A stretch of DNA of 36,299 nucleotides from contig DETK01000033.1 of NCBI GenBank assembly GCA_002361615.1, forward strand, positions 232,025-268,323, in the 5' to 3' direction. The number at the start of each line of letters is the position of its first letter. The first letter of the stretch is position 1. The notes below the pieces were generated by a model, which saw nothing but the letters and a program-made list of their open reading frames with translations, was not told the DNA's origin and searched no databases. The DNA comes from Bacteroidales bacterium UBA3290 (GTDB taxonomy: Bacteria > Bacteroidota > Bacteroidia > Bacteroidales > UBA932). This document shows, piece by piece, positions 15,750 to 24,238 of the stretch. Position numbers and translations under genes: made by a program.

Positions 15750-16174
15750 GGATCTTATCATCCGCGTTGAGCGGCAATCAGATTATAAGGAAGTTGAAGA
15801 CCTCGTAAGAGAGGCTTTCTGGAATGTTTACCGTCCGGGTTGTACCGAGCATTATGTGCTCCGCTGCTACCGGGACAATCCGGCTTTCATCCCGGAACTG
15901 GATCTTGTGATGGAAGAGGAGGGACGTTTGATCGGTCAGGTCATGTTTTCAAAAGCCGAACTGCTTTTGCCCGATGGTACATCGGTGCCCTCCTGGACTT
16001 CCGGCCCCATCGGCATCCATCCCGACCATAAGCGGCCACTTTGAGGACAATCCTGCCAGCGGTCGCGTCATGGAAAAGTGCGGTTTCATCCCTACCGGTG
16101 AAACTGTCATTGACGAAGCCCAGTATCAGGGCAAAGGCCATCCCATCCGCGTTCTTCGCCTGGAACTAAGATAG
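15742..16174 (+). pseudogene. fused remnant of two GNAT acetyltransferase genes
   Basis: Residues 1-98 (15742-16044, ending in TGA) match the N-terminal half of the intact GNAT at 23600-24238: A-F-W-N-V-Y-R-P-G-C-T-E-H-Y-V-L and I-H-P-D-x-K-R are shared. At about 16031-16037 the similarity jumps, one frame over, to the C-terminal 44 residues of the second intact GNAT (24235-24756): D-N-P-A-S-G-R-V-M-E-K-C-G-F and the R-V-L-R-L-E ending. A single internal deletion has joined the two genes and removed the acetyl-CoA loop, so the product should be inactive. Confidence 0.8.
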
Positions 16175-16310
16175 GATCAAGGACCATCGTCGACTTATTT
16201 TGCGGGTTCCCACTTGCAACGGAGGGGAGAGACGGCTATGAACAGGCGGAGCTCATCCCTCCGGGGGCTGATGCGTTGATCCGGTACAAAATTTGCGGCT
16301 CTTTCTATTA
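16175..16310 (+). other. 136-bp gap, no clear gene
   Basis: The open reading here (G-Y-E-Q-A-E-L-I-P-P-G-A-D-A) may be the tail of another decayed gene, but I cannot name it. ACAAAATTTGCGG at ~16284 is a weak -7-like site before the small gene at 16311. Confidence 0.3.
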
Positions 16311-16595
16311 ATGAAGATACTGACACTTTTTCTTGCACTCCTGCTTTCCATGCTTCCAGAAGGCACGCCAGTGGCAGACTATTCTCCCGGGGAAGATGTC
16401 TGTTATGAAGTGGTGGACGATGTGGAAGAAGAAGCCGTCATCCGCACATCCCGGGTTCCACAAAAGCAGCCCCGCGTTTTTTCCATCAGCGTTTCTGCGG
16501 AGACGTTCAGGAATTATTCCTATCAGCCTTTCCATTATTCCGTCCATTTTTGTTTTGAAAGACAGTGGCTTACGACCTGCAGCCTCCGGCTTTAG
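16311..16595 (+). CDS. small hypothetical exported protein
   Basis: A 94-residue protein with a hydrophobic N-terminus (M-K-I-L-T-L-F-L-A-L-L-L-S-M-L), probably a signal peptide or one membrane segment. An acidic stretch follows (V-V-D-D-V-E-E-E), then a Phe/Tyr-rich end with H-F-C-F-E-R-Q-W-L-T-T-C. I start at the ATG at 16311; a TTG six codons upstream is possible. No family recognised. It lies 50 bp before the Na/Pi cotransporter gene and could share its transcript. Confidence 0.45.
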   Translation: MKILTLFLALLLSMLPEGTPVADYSPGEDVCYEVVDDVEEEAVIRTSRVPQKQPRVFSISVSAETFRNYSYQPFHYSVHFCFERQWLTTCSLRL

Positions 16596-16645
16596 GCGAT
16601 GGTTTCCCCTAAGAGACCACCAACCCATCTTTCAAAACCTAAATT

Positions 16646-18313
16646 ATGGATATTACAGCAATAATCACATCTCTGCTGACACTGCTCGCAGGAATCGGCG
16701 TATTCCTCGTGGCATGTCAGATGATGAGTTCGAACCTGGAGGCGGCGAGCTCAGAAAAACTGAAAAAACTTTTTTCCAAAGCCTCTGACAACAAACTTCT
16801 TGGCGTCGGAATAGGGGCGCTGGGAACGGCGGCCATCCAGAGTTCCGGTGCTACGACGGTTATGACCATCGGTTTTGTCAATGCCGGAATCATATCCCTT
16901 GCACAGGCAGCGACCATCATCTATGGCGCCAATATCGGTACTACCATCACGGCCCAGATTGTGGCGCTGGGCATGTTCGGAGGCAATTCGGTTTCGACCA
17001 GCGTCATCTTCTCCGCCTTTGCAGGACTGGGGGCGTTTCTGAGTATTTTTGCGAAGAAAAACAGTGCAAAAACACTTGGAGGTATTCTTGCCGGATTCGG
17101 CCTTCTGTTCGTCGGTCTGGAACTGATGAGCAGCTCCATGGATTCGTTTGCAGCACTGGATGGTGTCAAGACATTCCTTGCCGGAATCCGAAATCCTTTG
17201 ATACTGGTTGCACTCGGCGCACTTTTCACGGCCATCATACAGAGTTCATCCGTGATGACCTCCATTGCCCTCGCAATGGTCGTGAGCGGACTGATCGGCA
17301 TTGACCAGGGCATTTTCCTTACCATGGGTTCCAACATCGGTTCCTGCGTGGTGGCAGTCATTGCCGGCGTGACCAGCGGTACCAATGCCAAGCGGACAGC
17401 GCTGATCCATCTCCTGTTCAACTGCTCGGGCGTGATACTGTTCTTACTGGCAGCCTTGTTCCTGGGCTGGTTCGATATCTCATACGGAGGCGTTTTCGAA
17501 AAGATGTTCCCCTCGGCCCCGCAGACGCAACTGGCCATGTTCCATACTTTCTTCAACGTGGTTACGGTGGCAGTCATGCTGCCTCTCACCAGGGCCTTGG
17601 TCTCTCTTGTGAAAAGAATGATTCCGGACAAGCCGGTGTCACACGATGCGGAATTTTCGCTTCGCTATGTAGATGAGAACATGCTGCGAACGCCTCCCGT
17701 CGCGGTCTCCCAGGTCAAGCGCGAAATTCTCCGGATGGGCGATATCGCCCTCCAGAACCTGGACCGTAGCTTGGAAATGGCGACACAACAGGACTTTTCG
17801 CGCTTGCCTCTTTTTAAACGAGCGGAACAGGAGTTGAACTTCATCAACCGCGAACTCATCGGATTTGTCGTCCGCCTCATGGGAAAAACCGGTCTAGGAG
17901 AAAAAGACCGGTCTTATCTGTCAGGCACTTACAGGAGTATCAGGGACTTGGAGAGAATCGGTGATTATGCGGAGAATATCGTGGAATATGCCACTGCCCT
18001 TTCCGATTCCGGCCAGCGGTTCTCCGACGATGCCCGGTATGAAATCAGCCAGCTCAAAGAACTCCTCCATCGGCTCTACAAACTCTGTATGGATGCCTAT
18101 CAGAACGAAGACCTTGCTTCCCTGGAGAAAGCCAACGAGATTGAGGAGCAGATTGACGATTTCACGAAAACCATGGAGGAAGGCCACATCAAGCGCATGG
18201 AAATGGGCATCTGCACACCATCGGTGGGGGCTCAGTACCTGGAACTTTCATCCAATGCGGAGCGTATGGCCGACCACATGATCAACGTCGCTAAAACCAT
18301 CCGCTCTCTATGA
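16646..18313 (+). CDS. Na+/phosphate cotransporter with PhoU-like domain
   Basis: A 555-residue inner-membrane protein of the Na/Pi cotransporter family (NptA/YjbB type). It has the two inverted-repeat signatures Q-S-S-G-A-T-T (residues ~65-71) and Q-S-S-S-V-M-T-S (~208-215), each followed by G-A-N-I-G-T-T or G-S-N-I-G-S. Eight or so transmembrane helices reach residue ~325. A cytoplasmic PhoU-like helical domain (~340-555) follows, with R-D-L-E-R-I-G-D-Y-A-E-N-I and N-A-E-R-M-A-D-H. It imports or exports phosphate with sodium. No pho regulatory genes are adjacent. Confidence 0.93.
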   Translation: MDITAIITSLLTLLAGIGVFLVACQMMSSNLEAASSEKLKKLFSKASDNKLLGVGIGALGTAAIQSSGATTVMTIGFVNAGIISLAQAATIIYGANIGTTITAQIVALGMFGGNSVSTSVIFSAFAGLGAFLSIFAKKNSAKTLGGILAGFGLLFVGLELMSSSMDSFAALDGVKTFLAGIRNPLILVALGALFTAIIQSSSVMTSIALAMVVSGLIGIDQGIFLTMGSNIGSCVVAVIAGVTSGTNAKRTALIHLLFNCSGVILFLLAALFLGWFDISYGGVFEKMFPSAPQTQLAMFHTFFNVVTVAVMLPLTRALVSLVKRMIPDKPVSHDAEFSLRYVDENMLRTPPVAVSQVKREILRMGDIALQNLDRSLEMATQQDFSRLPLFKRAEQELNFINRELIGFVVRLMGKTGLGEKDRSYLSGTYRSIRDLERIGDYAENIVEYATALSDSGQRFSDDARYEISQLKELLHRLYKLCMDAYQNEDLASLEKANEIEEQIDDFTKTMEEGHIKRMEMGICTPSVGAQYLELSSNAERMADHMINVAKTIRSL

Positions 18314-18436
18314 TGAATTGACGGGAAATTCGATGATTTCTTCATCGGGGTCCTTGAGGTAAATGCGCATTTTCCCCAGAGTGTCCAGGAGGCGGGCGAT
18401 CGCGTCCGTGCTGGTGGCGGAAGCCTCACCGCGAGT
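18308..18436 (-). pseudogene. C-terminal remnant of a glyoxalase/VOC-like gene
   Basis: On the minus strand about 42 codons read R-F-I-L-I-T-R-G-E-A-S, then L-L-D-T-L-G-K-M-R-I-Y-L-K-D-P-D-E-E-I-I-E-F-P and a stop that abuts the Na/Pi stop. The K-D-P-D-x-x-x-I-E-F ending is typical of vicinal-oxygen-chelate proteins. An in-frame stop cuts it off upstream, and no start or N-terminal half is present. It is probably the tail of a lost gene. Confidence 0.5.
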
Positions 18437-18487
18437 TATCAGAATGAATCGCTATAAATGAGGACTGCCCGGAAAATGGAATGAGTG

Positions 18488-18495
18488 TACCTTTG
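18488..18495 (+). promoter_or_regulatory. -7 box for the Cu/Zn permease gene
   Basis: TACCTTTG followed by C, full consensus, 50 bp before the ATG at 18546. The leader is AT-rich with no clear riboswitch fold. Confidence 0.55.
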
Positions 18496-18545
18496 CAACG
18501 AAGAGACTATTCATTTTTAAGGGAATTATCAACAATTTTGCAATA

Positions 18546-19768
18546 ATGAAATCATTCCTGCTGTCTTTACTGAACGTTGTCTGCGAGATGGCCCCGTATC
18601 TGCTGCTGGGCTTTCTCATCGCGGGCATCCTGTATGTTTTCGTGCCGCAGGGATTCTATCGGAAATACCTGTCAAAGGATAACAAGCTGGCAGTTCTGTG
18701 GGCCGCCTTGCTGGGCGTACCGCTGCCACTGTGCTCCTGTGGGGTGATTCCTACCGCAATCGGCCTAAGGAATGAAAAGGCCTCCAAAGGGGCCGTGGCC
18801 TCCTTCCTGATTGCCACACCACAGACAGGCATTGACTCCATCCTGGCGACATTCTCGCTGATGGGACTGGGCTTTGCCATCGTCCGTCCCGTTGCCGCTC
18901 TTATTACCGGTGTATGCGGAGGGTTGCTGGTGAACCGTTTTGCCCCTGAAGAAGACGGCGCCGTCACATCCGGATCCGACAGCTGTGCAGAGACCGGAAA
19001 CAAGATCCTGCGCGTGCTCAAATACGCCTACTTCAATATGATCCAGGATATTGGCGGGCGTCTTGTCATAGGACTGCTGGTGGCGGCTCTTATTCAGGTG
19101 GTCATCCCGGACGAGTTCTTCCTGCACTTCGGCAGCCAGCCGTTGCTGCAGATGCTGGTCATCCTGATTGTGGCTGTACCCATGTACATCTGCTCCACCG
19201 GCAGCATTCCGGTAGCGGCAGCCCTTATTATGAAGGGTCTGACTCCGGGCGCTGCGCTGGTTATGCTGATGGCCGGTCCTGCTGTGAACCTTGCGTCCAT
19301 CATGGTGGCAGAAAGGCTTTGGGAAAACGTTTTACGTGGGTTTATCTGTTGGTCATCGTCGGGTTTTCCGTTCTCTTTGGGCTGCTGGTCAATGCCATCG
19401 GAATCACTGTAAAGCCCATGGCTGCCGCAGACCCGTGTTGTGCGGCAGATGCGATGATACCCGGAACGTTCAAGCTTATTTGTGCCATTGTATTATCACT
19501 CCTGATAGTATTCGCTTTCATTATGAAACTGTTTGATAAATTCACCCACAAGGCAGCCGATCCGGATACGACCGTCTATACCGTTGAAGGTCTGCACTGC
19601 AGCCACTGCGAGGCCGCTGTCTGCCGTGCCGTGGAGGAGATTCCCGGCGTGGAATCGGCCAGCGCCAGCGCTTCCCGAAAGACCTTGACCATCAAAGGCT
19701 CCGCTCCAGAAGATTCCATCCGGTCAGCTGTCGAGAAAGCAGGATATACCTTCAAGGGCATACAATGA
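18546..19768 (+). pseudogene. Cu/Zn efflux permease (SO_0444-like) with HMA domain, frameshifted
   Basis: Two frames make one protein. Frame 1 (18546-19412) gives the permease: C-S-C-G-V-I-P after helix 2, A-T-P-Q-T-G-I-D-S, and C-S-T-G-S-I-P-V-A-A-A with A-G-P-A-V-N-L-A-S-I-M-V. It then runs into unrelated sequence. The true continuation lies in the -1 frame from about 19304: R-K-A-L-G-K-R-F-T-W-V-Y-L-L, two more helices, then an HMA domain with the metal site G-L-H-C-S-H-C-E-A near 19590-19616, ending at 19768. One lost base near 19305-19312 explains it. It could be a real mutation or a sequencing error. The intact protein would export Cu or Zn. Confidence 0.8.
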
Positions 19769-19836
19769 AACAATTACTATTACTGCTTTTGTCTTGCCTG
19801 TCTTGCCTGTCGTTGCTGTTCTCCGGCCGGCCATAG
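19765..19836 (+). pseudogene. truncated start of a downstream exported gene
   Basis: An ATG overlapping the HMA stop (ATGA) opens a 23-codon frame: M-K-Q then a Leu/Ser/Cys run typical of a lipoprotein signal, ending G-R-P-stop. The coupling suggests a former second gene of the metal-efflux operon that was cut off just before repeat copy 2. The TCTTGCCTG unit is tandemly repeated here. Confidence 0.4.
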
Positions 19837-19866
19837 TTTCAAAGCGCAGGCGATGGCCACGGATAC

Positions 19867-20018
19867 AGGACGCTCGGTCCATGGATGCGCAGTCTGGTGG
19901 ATCGCACGTCCAAGAATGACCCCGAAAAGCTCTTTTCCCGGACGCACGATCCATGAGATGAATGAATGATGGACTGAGCGTCCAACGAATCAGATTATGG
20001 AAAAGCCTTGTCGGGGCG
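19867..20018 (+). repeat. dispersed hairpin repeat, copy 2 (core only)
   Basis: Starts AGGACGCTCGGTCCATGG and ends near CCTTGTCGGGG. It has the same four-arm motif order as copies 1, 3 and 4 but is the most diverged in the middle. No terminal inverted repeats recognised. It fills most of the stretch from 19837 to 20087, which otherwise holds no gene. Confidence 0.75.
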
Positions 20019-20087
20019 GCGGATGGCGCATCTTCTGGTCATTGTTTGTCATCGCCGTTTTCGTTGACACTCAGAAAGGTCGTCTAG

Positions 20088-21023
20088 CTATCTGCCAAAG
20101 GGGGCGTGCATTTTTGCTTTGAGCCGCTGACGTGCTTTCGTGACGGAGGCAGGGGAGATCCCCAGCAGGACGGCCTGCTCGGAAACGGAGAACTGCAGGT
20201 GCAAGAGGATATAGGTACGGATATCGCCCTTTGTCAGATCGGGATGCGTTTCCCGGAGAGATTCGGGAGTTAGGTCACTTGAATTCCGGAGCATCCGTTC
20301 CAATTCGGTCCATTCTTCATCCAGAATATAGCGGGGACGGGAGCGGAGTTCCTGTAGCAGGTGATTCTGTCCTATGAGCGCACGCATCAACACATAAGAA
20401 TCGACTTCGCCGCCGGGACCTTCGCCGGCGTTCGGGATAAATCCTTCCCGCTCATCGTTCCCGGCGCGGATGACCATCAGGAATGCCCTGACATTTTTGC
20501 CGAGGATTTCGCTGACTTGCGGGATGGTGAGCGGACTTTTTCCGCCGGTGCAGGTTGATGCAAGGCCCATGGCCACCAAAATGAGTTGATAATAGAGCGT
20601 TTCTGCATCTTTGCCATGCAGGCCGAAGGTGTCCGCTATGGCAGAAAGGCTCTCCGCCTTGAAACCCACGTAGGAATCAATGTAATCCTTGTAGGAAGCG
20701 GGTTGCGTCGGTGATTCCATAATCATTGAGAATAGATACGGCTCGTCCATGGCGAACCAGATAAAGGCCACGCCAAAGCCTTTGAAAGGAGGATTAAGCG
20801 CAAAGCCGTCGCCCACCCGTTTCCGATATAGTTTCCGGGCTTCCTCCCGGACAGCGTCCCTGACTCCTTGAATGGATCCGAAAGAAGAGAAGATGGCATT
20901 GGCGCCGCAGTCAAGGCGGGCGCAAAGACTACGGGCCGTAAGGGCAGAGGGACCTCCGGAGCGCACCAAATCAAAGGCTGCGGAAAGGATTTTTTCCTTT
21001 GTGACAGTAATCGGTCTTGCCAT
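20088..21023 (-). CDS. TetR-like regulator with a second C-terminal HTH
   Basis: A 311-residue protein. Residues 1-60 are a TetR N-terminal HTH (K-E-K-I-L-S-A-A-F-D-L-V-R-S-G-G, then A-L-T-A-R-S-L-C). Residues ~60-195 look like a TetR-type ligand domain. The last ~70 residues (240-311) add an acidic linker and a LuxR/sigma-like HTH: D-I-R-T-Y-I-L-L-H-L-Q-F-S-V-S-E-Q, then L-L-G-I-S-P-A-S-V-T-K-A-R-Q-R-L. This tail resembles C-terminal HTHs of other Bacteroidota regulators. It is divergent from the receptor gene at 21188 and probably controls it. Its own -7 box is at 21050-21057. Confidence 0.82.
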   Translation of the reverse strand: MARPITVTKEKILSAAFDLVRSGGPSALTARSLCARLDCGANAIFSSFGSIQGVRDAVREEARKLYRKRVGDGFALNPPFKGFGVAFIWFAMDEPYLFSMIMESPTQPASYKDYIDSYVGFKAESLSAIADTFGLHGKDAETLYYQLILVAMGLASTCTGGKSPLTIPQVSEILGKNVRAFLMVIRAGNDEREGFIPNAGEGPGGEVDSYVLMRALIGQNHLLQELRSRPRYILDEEWTELERMLRNSSDLTPESLRETHPDLTKGDIRTYILLHLQFSVSEQAVLLGISPASVTKARQRLKAKMHAPFGR

Positions 21024-21049
21024 AATCGATGTTCCGTTTCAATTCATTA

Positions 21050-21057
21050 CAAAAGTA
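21050..21057 (-). promoter_or_regulatory. -7 box for the TetR-like gene
   Basis: TACTTTTG on the minus strand, full consensus, 26 bp before the start. A TTGG at 21077-21080 sits 19 bp further upstream, in the -33 position. Confidence 0.55.
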
Positions 21058-21071
21058 AGCATTGGGGCCGG

Positions 21072-21122
21072 AATGTCCAACCAGTTTTCAAGGATAATTC
21101 CCAATTGTCCACATCATTGTCC
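21072..21122. promoter_or_regulatory. candidate operator: repeated (A/T)TGTCC sites
   Basis: ATTGTCCA occurs at 21104 and again at 21116, a 12-bp step, and AATGTCC at 21072. The first pair lies just upstream of the receptor promoter; the third overlaps the -33 region of the tetR-like gene. The placement suits a regulator of both genes. Confidence 0.35.
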
Positions 21123-21155
21123 ATGTCGATTATTATTTCGGAACGCTGGATACGC

Positions 21156-21163
21156 TAACTTTG
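21156..21163 (+). promoter_or_regulatory. -7 box for the outer-membrane receptor gene
   Basis: TAACTTTG followed by CATC, full consensus, 25 bp before the ATG at 21188. It rules out the in-frame Met at 21161 as the start. Confidence 0.6.
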
Positions 21164-21187
21164 CATCCGCAAAAACATGGACAAACG

Positions 21188-23578
21188 ATGAAACGACTGA
21201 TTGTATTGTTAATGCTCGCAGTAGTTGCGCTTCCCGCTCTGGCCAAGGGTGACTGGAAGGGGAGAGTAGTGGATGAGAAGGGCGAGCCTGTGGCTTATGC
21301 CAACGTGGCCGTGCTTTCTAAGACCGACTCTACCGTAGTATGCGGCGTGGTGACGCAAGAGGATGGTACCTTCAATATAGTGACGAGCGAAACGGACGGC
21401 ATTATGATGGTTGCCATGCTGGGCTACAAGACAGTGTATCTGGCGCCTGTCGACGGTGCTGTAATCACTTTGTCCGACGATACGCAAATGCTGGAAGGGG
21501 CCGTGGTGAGCGCCGTCATGCCCAAAACAAAACTCACGGGGGAGGGCCTGCAAACCAACGTGCGGGGGTCCGTATTGGAAAATGTGGGGAGCGCCAATGA
21601 CGTGCTTTCCAAGACGCCGGGTCTCATCAAAGGCCAGAATGGCCTGGAGGTAATCGGCAAAGGATCGCCTATGGTGTATATCAACGGACGCCGCGTGAGC
21701 GACGCCTCCGAACTGGACCGCCTGCAAAGCAACGAAATCCAGAGCGTCGAGGTGATCACCAACCCAGGCGCCCAGTACGACGCCACGGTGCGGGCAGTCG
21801 TGCGCATCAAGACCATCCGGCGCCAGGGCGACGGCTTTGGATTCAACCTGAACGCCTCCGATGCGCAGTCCCTGCGCTGGGCCAGAGGGAATGATCCCTT
21901 CGGCGCCATTAATGTGAACTACCGTACGGGAGGTCTGGACTTCTTTGGCGGTGTCAACTACGCCCGCAACACTTCCCGCCAGGACAGTTATTTAGAGAAG
22001 CAGACTTTTGGCAGGACTGCCGCCGGAGATGACTGGCTCTTCGAGAACAAGGGAACGCTCCTGAACGAATACATTGGCAGCTCTCTCTATGGCAATGCCG
22101 GCGTGAACTGGCAGATGGCCGACAACCACTTCTTGGGCGGCAAGGTGGAATGGGGCCGGCACCTGACCTACAACGTGCATACGGAGGTAAACGACAATGT
22201 CTATGAGAACGGGACACGGGTGGATAAGCTCACCACGGTCTCGGATGATACGATGGGGGAGTGGATACCTTACAACCTGGGCGCCAACCTCTATTACAAC
22301 GGCCTCGTTGCGGGCAAACTGGGCATTGACGTCAATCTGGACTACTATGGGACGGATGACAGTTCCAAGTCCATATCGAAGGAGGCGAGCGACATGACGC
22401 ACAATGCCGCCATCTTGAGCAGCAGCACGAATGCCGGGCGCATGTATGCCGCCAAGGCAGTACTTTCCTATCCTGTCTGGAAAGGCCAGCTGCAAGCCGG
22501 AACGGAGGAGACCTTTTCCCGCCGGGTGGACAATTATTCGGTCGATGGCATTGCTATCTCGGCATCGGAAGCCACGGTGACGGAAGACAATATCGCCGGA
22601 TTTGTCTCTTATGGTTGCTATTTGCCGAAAGTAGGGCAGTTCAGCGCAGGGGCGCGCTATGAGTGGGTGCATTACGCCTACAAGGATGCAATTACGCCTG
22701 CAAACGACCTGTCGCGCGACTACGGCAACTGGTTCCCCAATGTGTCATACGCCGGGGTTATCGGCGCCCTGTCCAGGAATCCGGTCCAGGTGATGCTGAA
22801 TTACAGTGCCAAGACGCGCCGGCCCAATTATGCGAACCTTTCAAGTGCCATCCGCTACAACAGCCGCTATATCTGGCAGGGCGGAAACGCGGGCCTGCAG
22901 CCGGAACTGTCCCACAATCTGAGTCTTACGACTGTCTGGAAATGGGTGACGTTCATGGTCAATTATACCCGCACGGACGATGCCATCATGACCTGGTCTT
23001 CCCCCATTGGAGACGAAGGCGTAGTGCTGGTGAGACCCCGGAACATCGAGACGCCATTCCGGCAGATGTCGGCCTTCGTGAACCTTACGCCCACTGTGGG
23101 GCCCTGGACTATGAATTACACCATCGGCATTCAGCCGCAGTGGCTTACCATTAATGCGCCTGATTCGCGCGAAGAATCCGGTATCCGCGTAACGACCTTC
23201 AACGGCCGCCCCATCTTCTTTGCACAGTTGTTGAATACTCTTACCGTGAAAGGAGGCTGGCAGTTTGAACTAGGGGGCATTGTGCAGTCCACTGGCTACA
23301 CGCAGAATCTATATATTAAGAACGCCTACGTGAATATCAACGCAGCCGTCCAGAAAACCCTTCTTGCCGATGGTTCCCTGGTGTTGCGTCTGGAGGGAAA
23401 CGACCTCCTGGGCACCGCCCACATGAACGTGGACTCCGATTTTGGCAGCCACACTATAATGCAGACAAACCTGATGGACACCCAGAAAGTGAAACTATCC
23501 GTCCGTTACATTTTCAACGCCGCCCAGAGCAAGTACCGCGGCACCGGCGCCGGCGCCGACAACAAGGCCAGAATGTAA
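21188..23578 (+). CDS. TonB-dependent-type outer-membrane receptor
   Basis: A 796-residue protein. It has a signal peptide ending A-L-A, a carboxypeptidase-regulatory-like beta domain (residues ~20-105: G-R-V-V-D-E-K-G-E-P-V-A-Y-A-N-V), and a plug-like domain (~110-205: D-V-L-S-K-T-P-G-L, V-Y-I-N-G-R-R-V, E-V-I-T-N-P-G-A-Q-Y-D-A). A ~590-residue beta-barrel of the outer-membrane beta-barrel-3 type follows. I see no SusD partner and no clear TonB box. Cargo unknown; this class takes up or signals small molecules, metals or peptides. The divergent TetR-like gene and shared intergenic repeats suggest induction by a ligand. Confidence 0.9.
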   Translation: MKRLIVLLMLAVVALPALAKGDWKGRVVDEKGEPVAYANVAVLSKTDSTVVCGVVTQEDGTFNIVTSETDGIMMVAMLGYKTVYLAPVDGAVITLSDDTQMLEGAVVSAVMPKTKLTGEGLQTNVRGSVLENVGSANDVLSKTPGLIKGQNGLEVIGKGSPMVYINGRRVSDASELDRLQSNEIQSVEVITNPGAQYDATVRAVVRIKTIRRQGDGFGFNLNASDAQSLRWARGNDPFGAINVNYRTGGLDFFGGVNYARNTSRQDSYLEKQTFGRTAAGDDWLFENKGTLLNEYIGSSLYGNAGVNWQMADNHFLGGKVEWGRHLTYNVHTEVNDNVYENGTRVDKLTTVSDDTMGEWIPYNLGANLYYNGLVAGKLGIDVNLDYYGTDDSSKSISKEASDMTHNAAILSSSTNAGRMYAAKAVLSYPVWKGQLQAGTEETFSRRVDNYSVDGIAISASEATVTEDNIAGFVSYGCYLPKVGQFSAGARYEWVHYAYKDAITPANDLSRDYGNWFPNVSYAGVIGALSRNPVQVMLNYSAKTRRPNYANLSSAIRYNSRYIWQGGNAGLQPELSHNLSLTTVWKWVTFMVNYTRTDDAIMTWSSPIGDEGVVLVRPRNIETPFRQMSAFVNLTPTVGPWTMNYTIGIQPQWLTINAPDSREESGIRVTTFNGRPIFFAQLLNTLTVKGGWQFELGGIVQSTGYTQNLYIKNAYVNINAAVQKTLLADGSLVLRLEGNDLLGTAHMNVDSDFGSHTIMQTNLMDTQKVKLSVRYIFNAAQSKYRGTGAGADNKARM

Positions 23579-23586
23579 ATTCTTAG

Positions 23587-23594
23587 TATATTTG
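23587..23594 (+). promoter_or_regulatory. -7 box for the GNAT operon
   Basis: TATATTTG, full consensus, only 5 bp before the ATG at 23600. With normal spacing the transcript would begin at or within a few bases of the start codon, so the mRNA may be leaderless. Confidence 0.5.
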
Positions 23595-23599
23595 TAAGT

Positions 23600-24238
23600 A
23601 TGAATATCCGACTGGAAAACCCTGCCGATTACCGCGAGGTGGAGAACCTCACGCGGGAGGCATTTTGGAACGTATATCGCCCCGGCTGCACGGAGCATTA
23701 TGTGCTGAACCTGTACCGGAGTAATCCAGACTTCATCCCGGAGCTGGACTTCGTGATGGAGGAGGATGGCTGCCTCATCGGCCACGTAATGTTCTCCAAA
23801 GCCGAATTGGTGTTGTCGGACGGCACGCGCAAGCCTTCCTGGACCTTCGGCCCCATCAGCATCCATCCAGACTTCAAGCGCAAGGGTTACGGACTCCGGC
23901 TGCTGAACTATGCACTGGAGAGGGCCCGAGAGATGGGTGTCGGCTTCCTCTGCATGGAGGGCAACATCGACTTTTACAAGCACGCCGGTTTCGGCCTTGC
24001 CAGCCGCCTGGGCATCCACTACCACGACATGCCGCGCGAAGAAGAGGTGCCTTTCTTCCTCGCCCAGGAACTGCTTCCCGGCTGGCTAAAGGCCAACGGC
24101 ATTGTCGAGGCAACCTACTGTCCGCCCAAGGGCTATTTCGTGGCTGACGATAATCCGGATGCATTCGAAGCCTACGAGGCTTCTTTCCCGCCGAAAGAGA
24201 AACTCCGGCTTCCCGGACAATTGGGGTACGAAGAATGA
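23600..24238 (+). CDS. GNAT family N-acetyltransferase
   Basis: A 212-residue cytoplasmic GNAT enzyme. The N-terminal strand-helix has A-F-W-N-V-Y-R-P-G-C-T-E-H-Y. The acetyl-CoA site is I-H-P-D-F-K-R-K-G-Y-G-L-R-L-L (residues ~89-103), followed by L-E-R-A-R-E-M-G and the Y-K-H-A-G-F motif. The final ~70 residues form a substrate-side extension with W-L-K-A-N-G. Acceptor unknown. It overlaps the next GNAT gene by 4 bp. A decayed copy of its N-terminal half lies at 15742-16044. Confidence 0.88.
   Translation: MNIRLENPADYREVENLTREAFWNVYRPGCTEHYVLNLYRSNPDFIPELDFVMEEDGCLIGHVMFSKAELVLSDGTRKPSWTFGPISIHPDFKRKGYGLRLLNYALERAREMGVGFLCMEGNIDFYKHAGFGLASRLGIHYHDMPREEEVPFFLAQELLPGWLKANGIVEATYCPPKGYFVADDNPDAFEAYEASFPPKEKLRLPGQLGYEE

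Noticed and set aside
19300..19330. Programmed -1 frameshift in the Cu/Zn permease gene
   Set aside because: The GGGAAAAC run is not in the register of a standard slippery heptamer relative to the permease frame, and no downstream stem is evident. A one-base loss is simpler.
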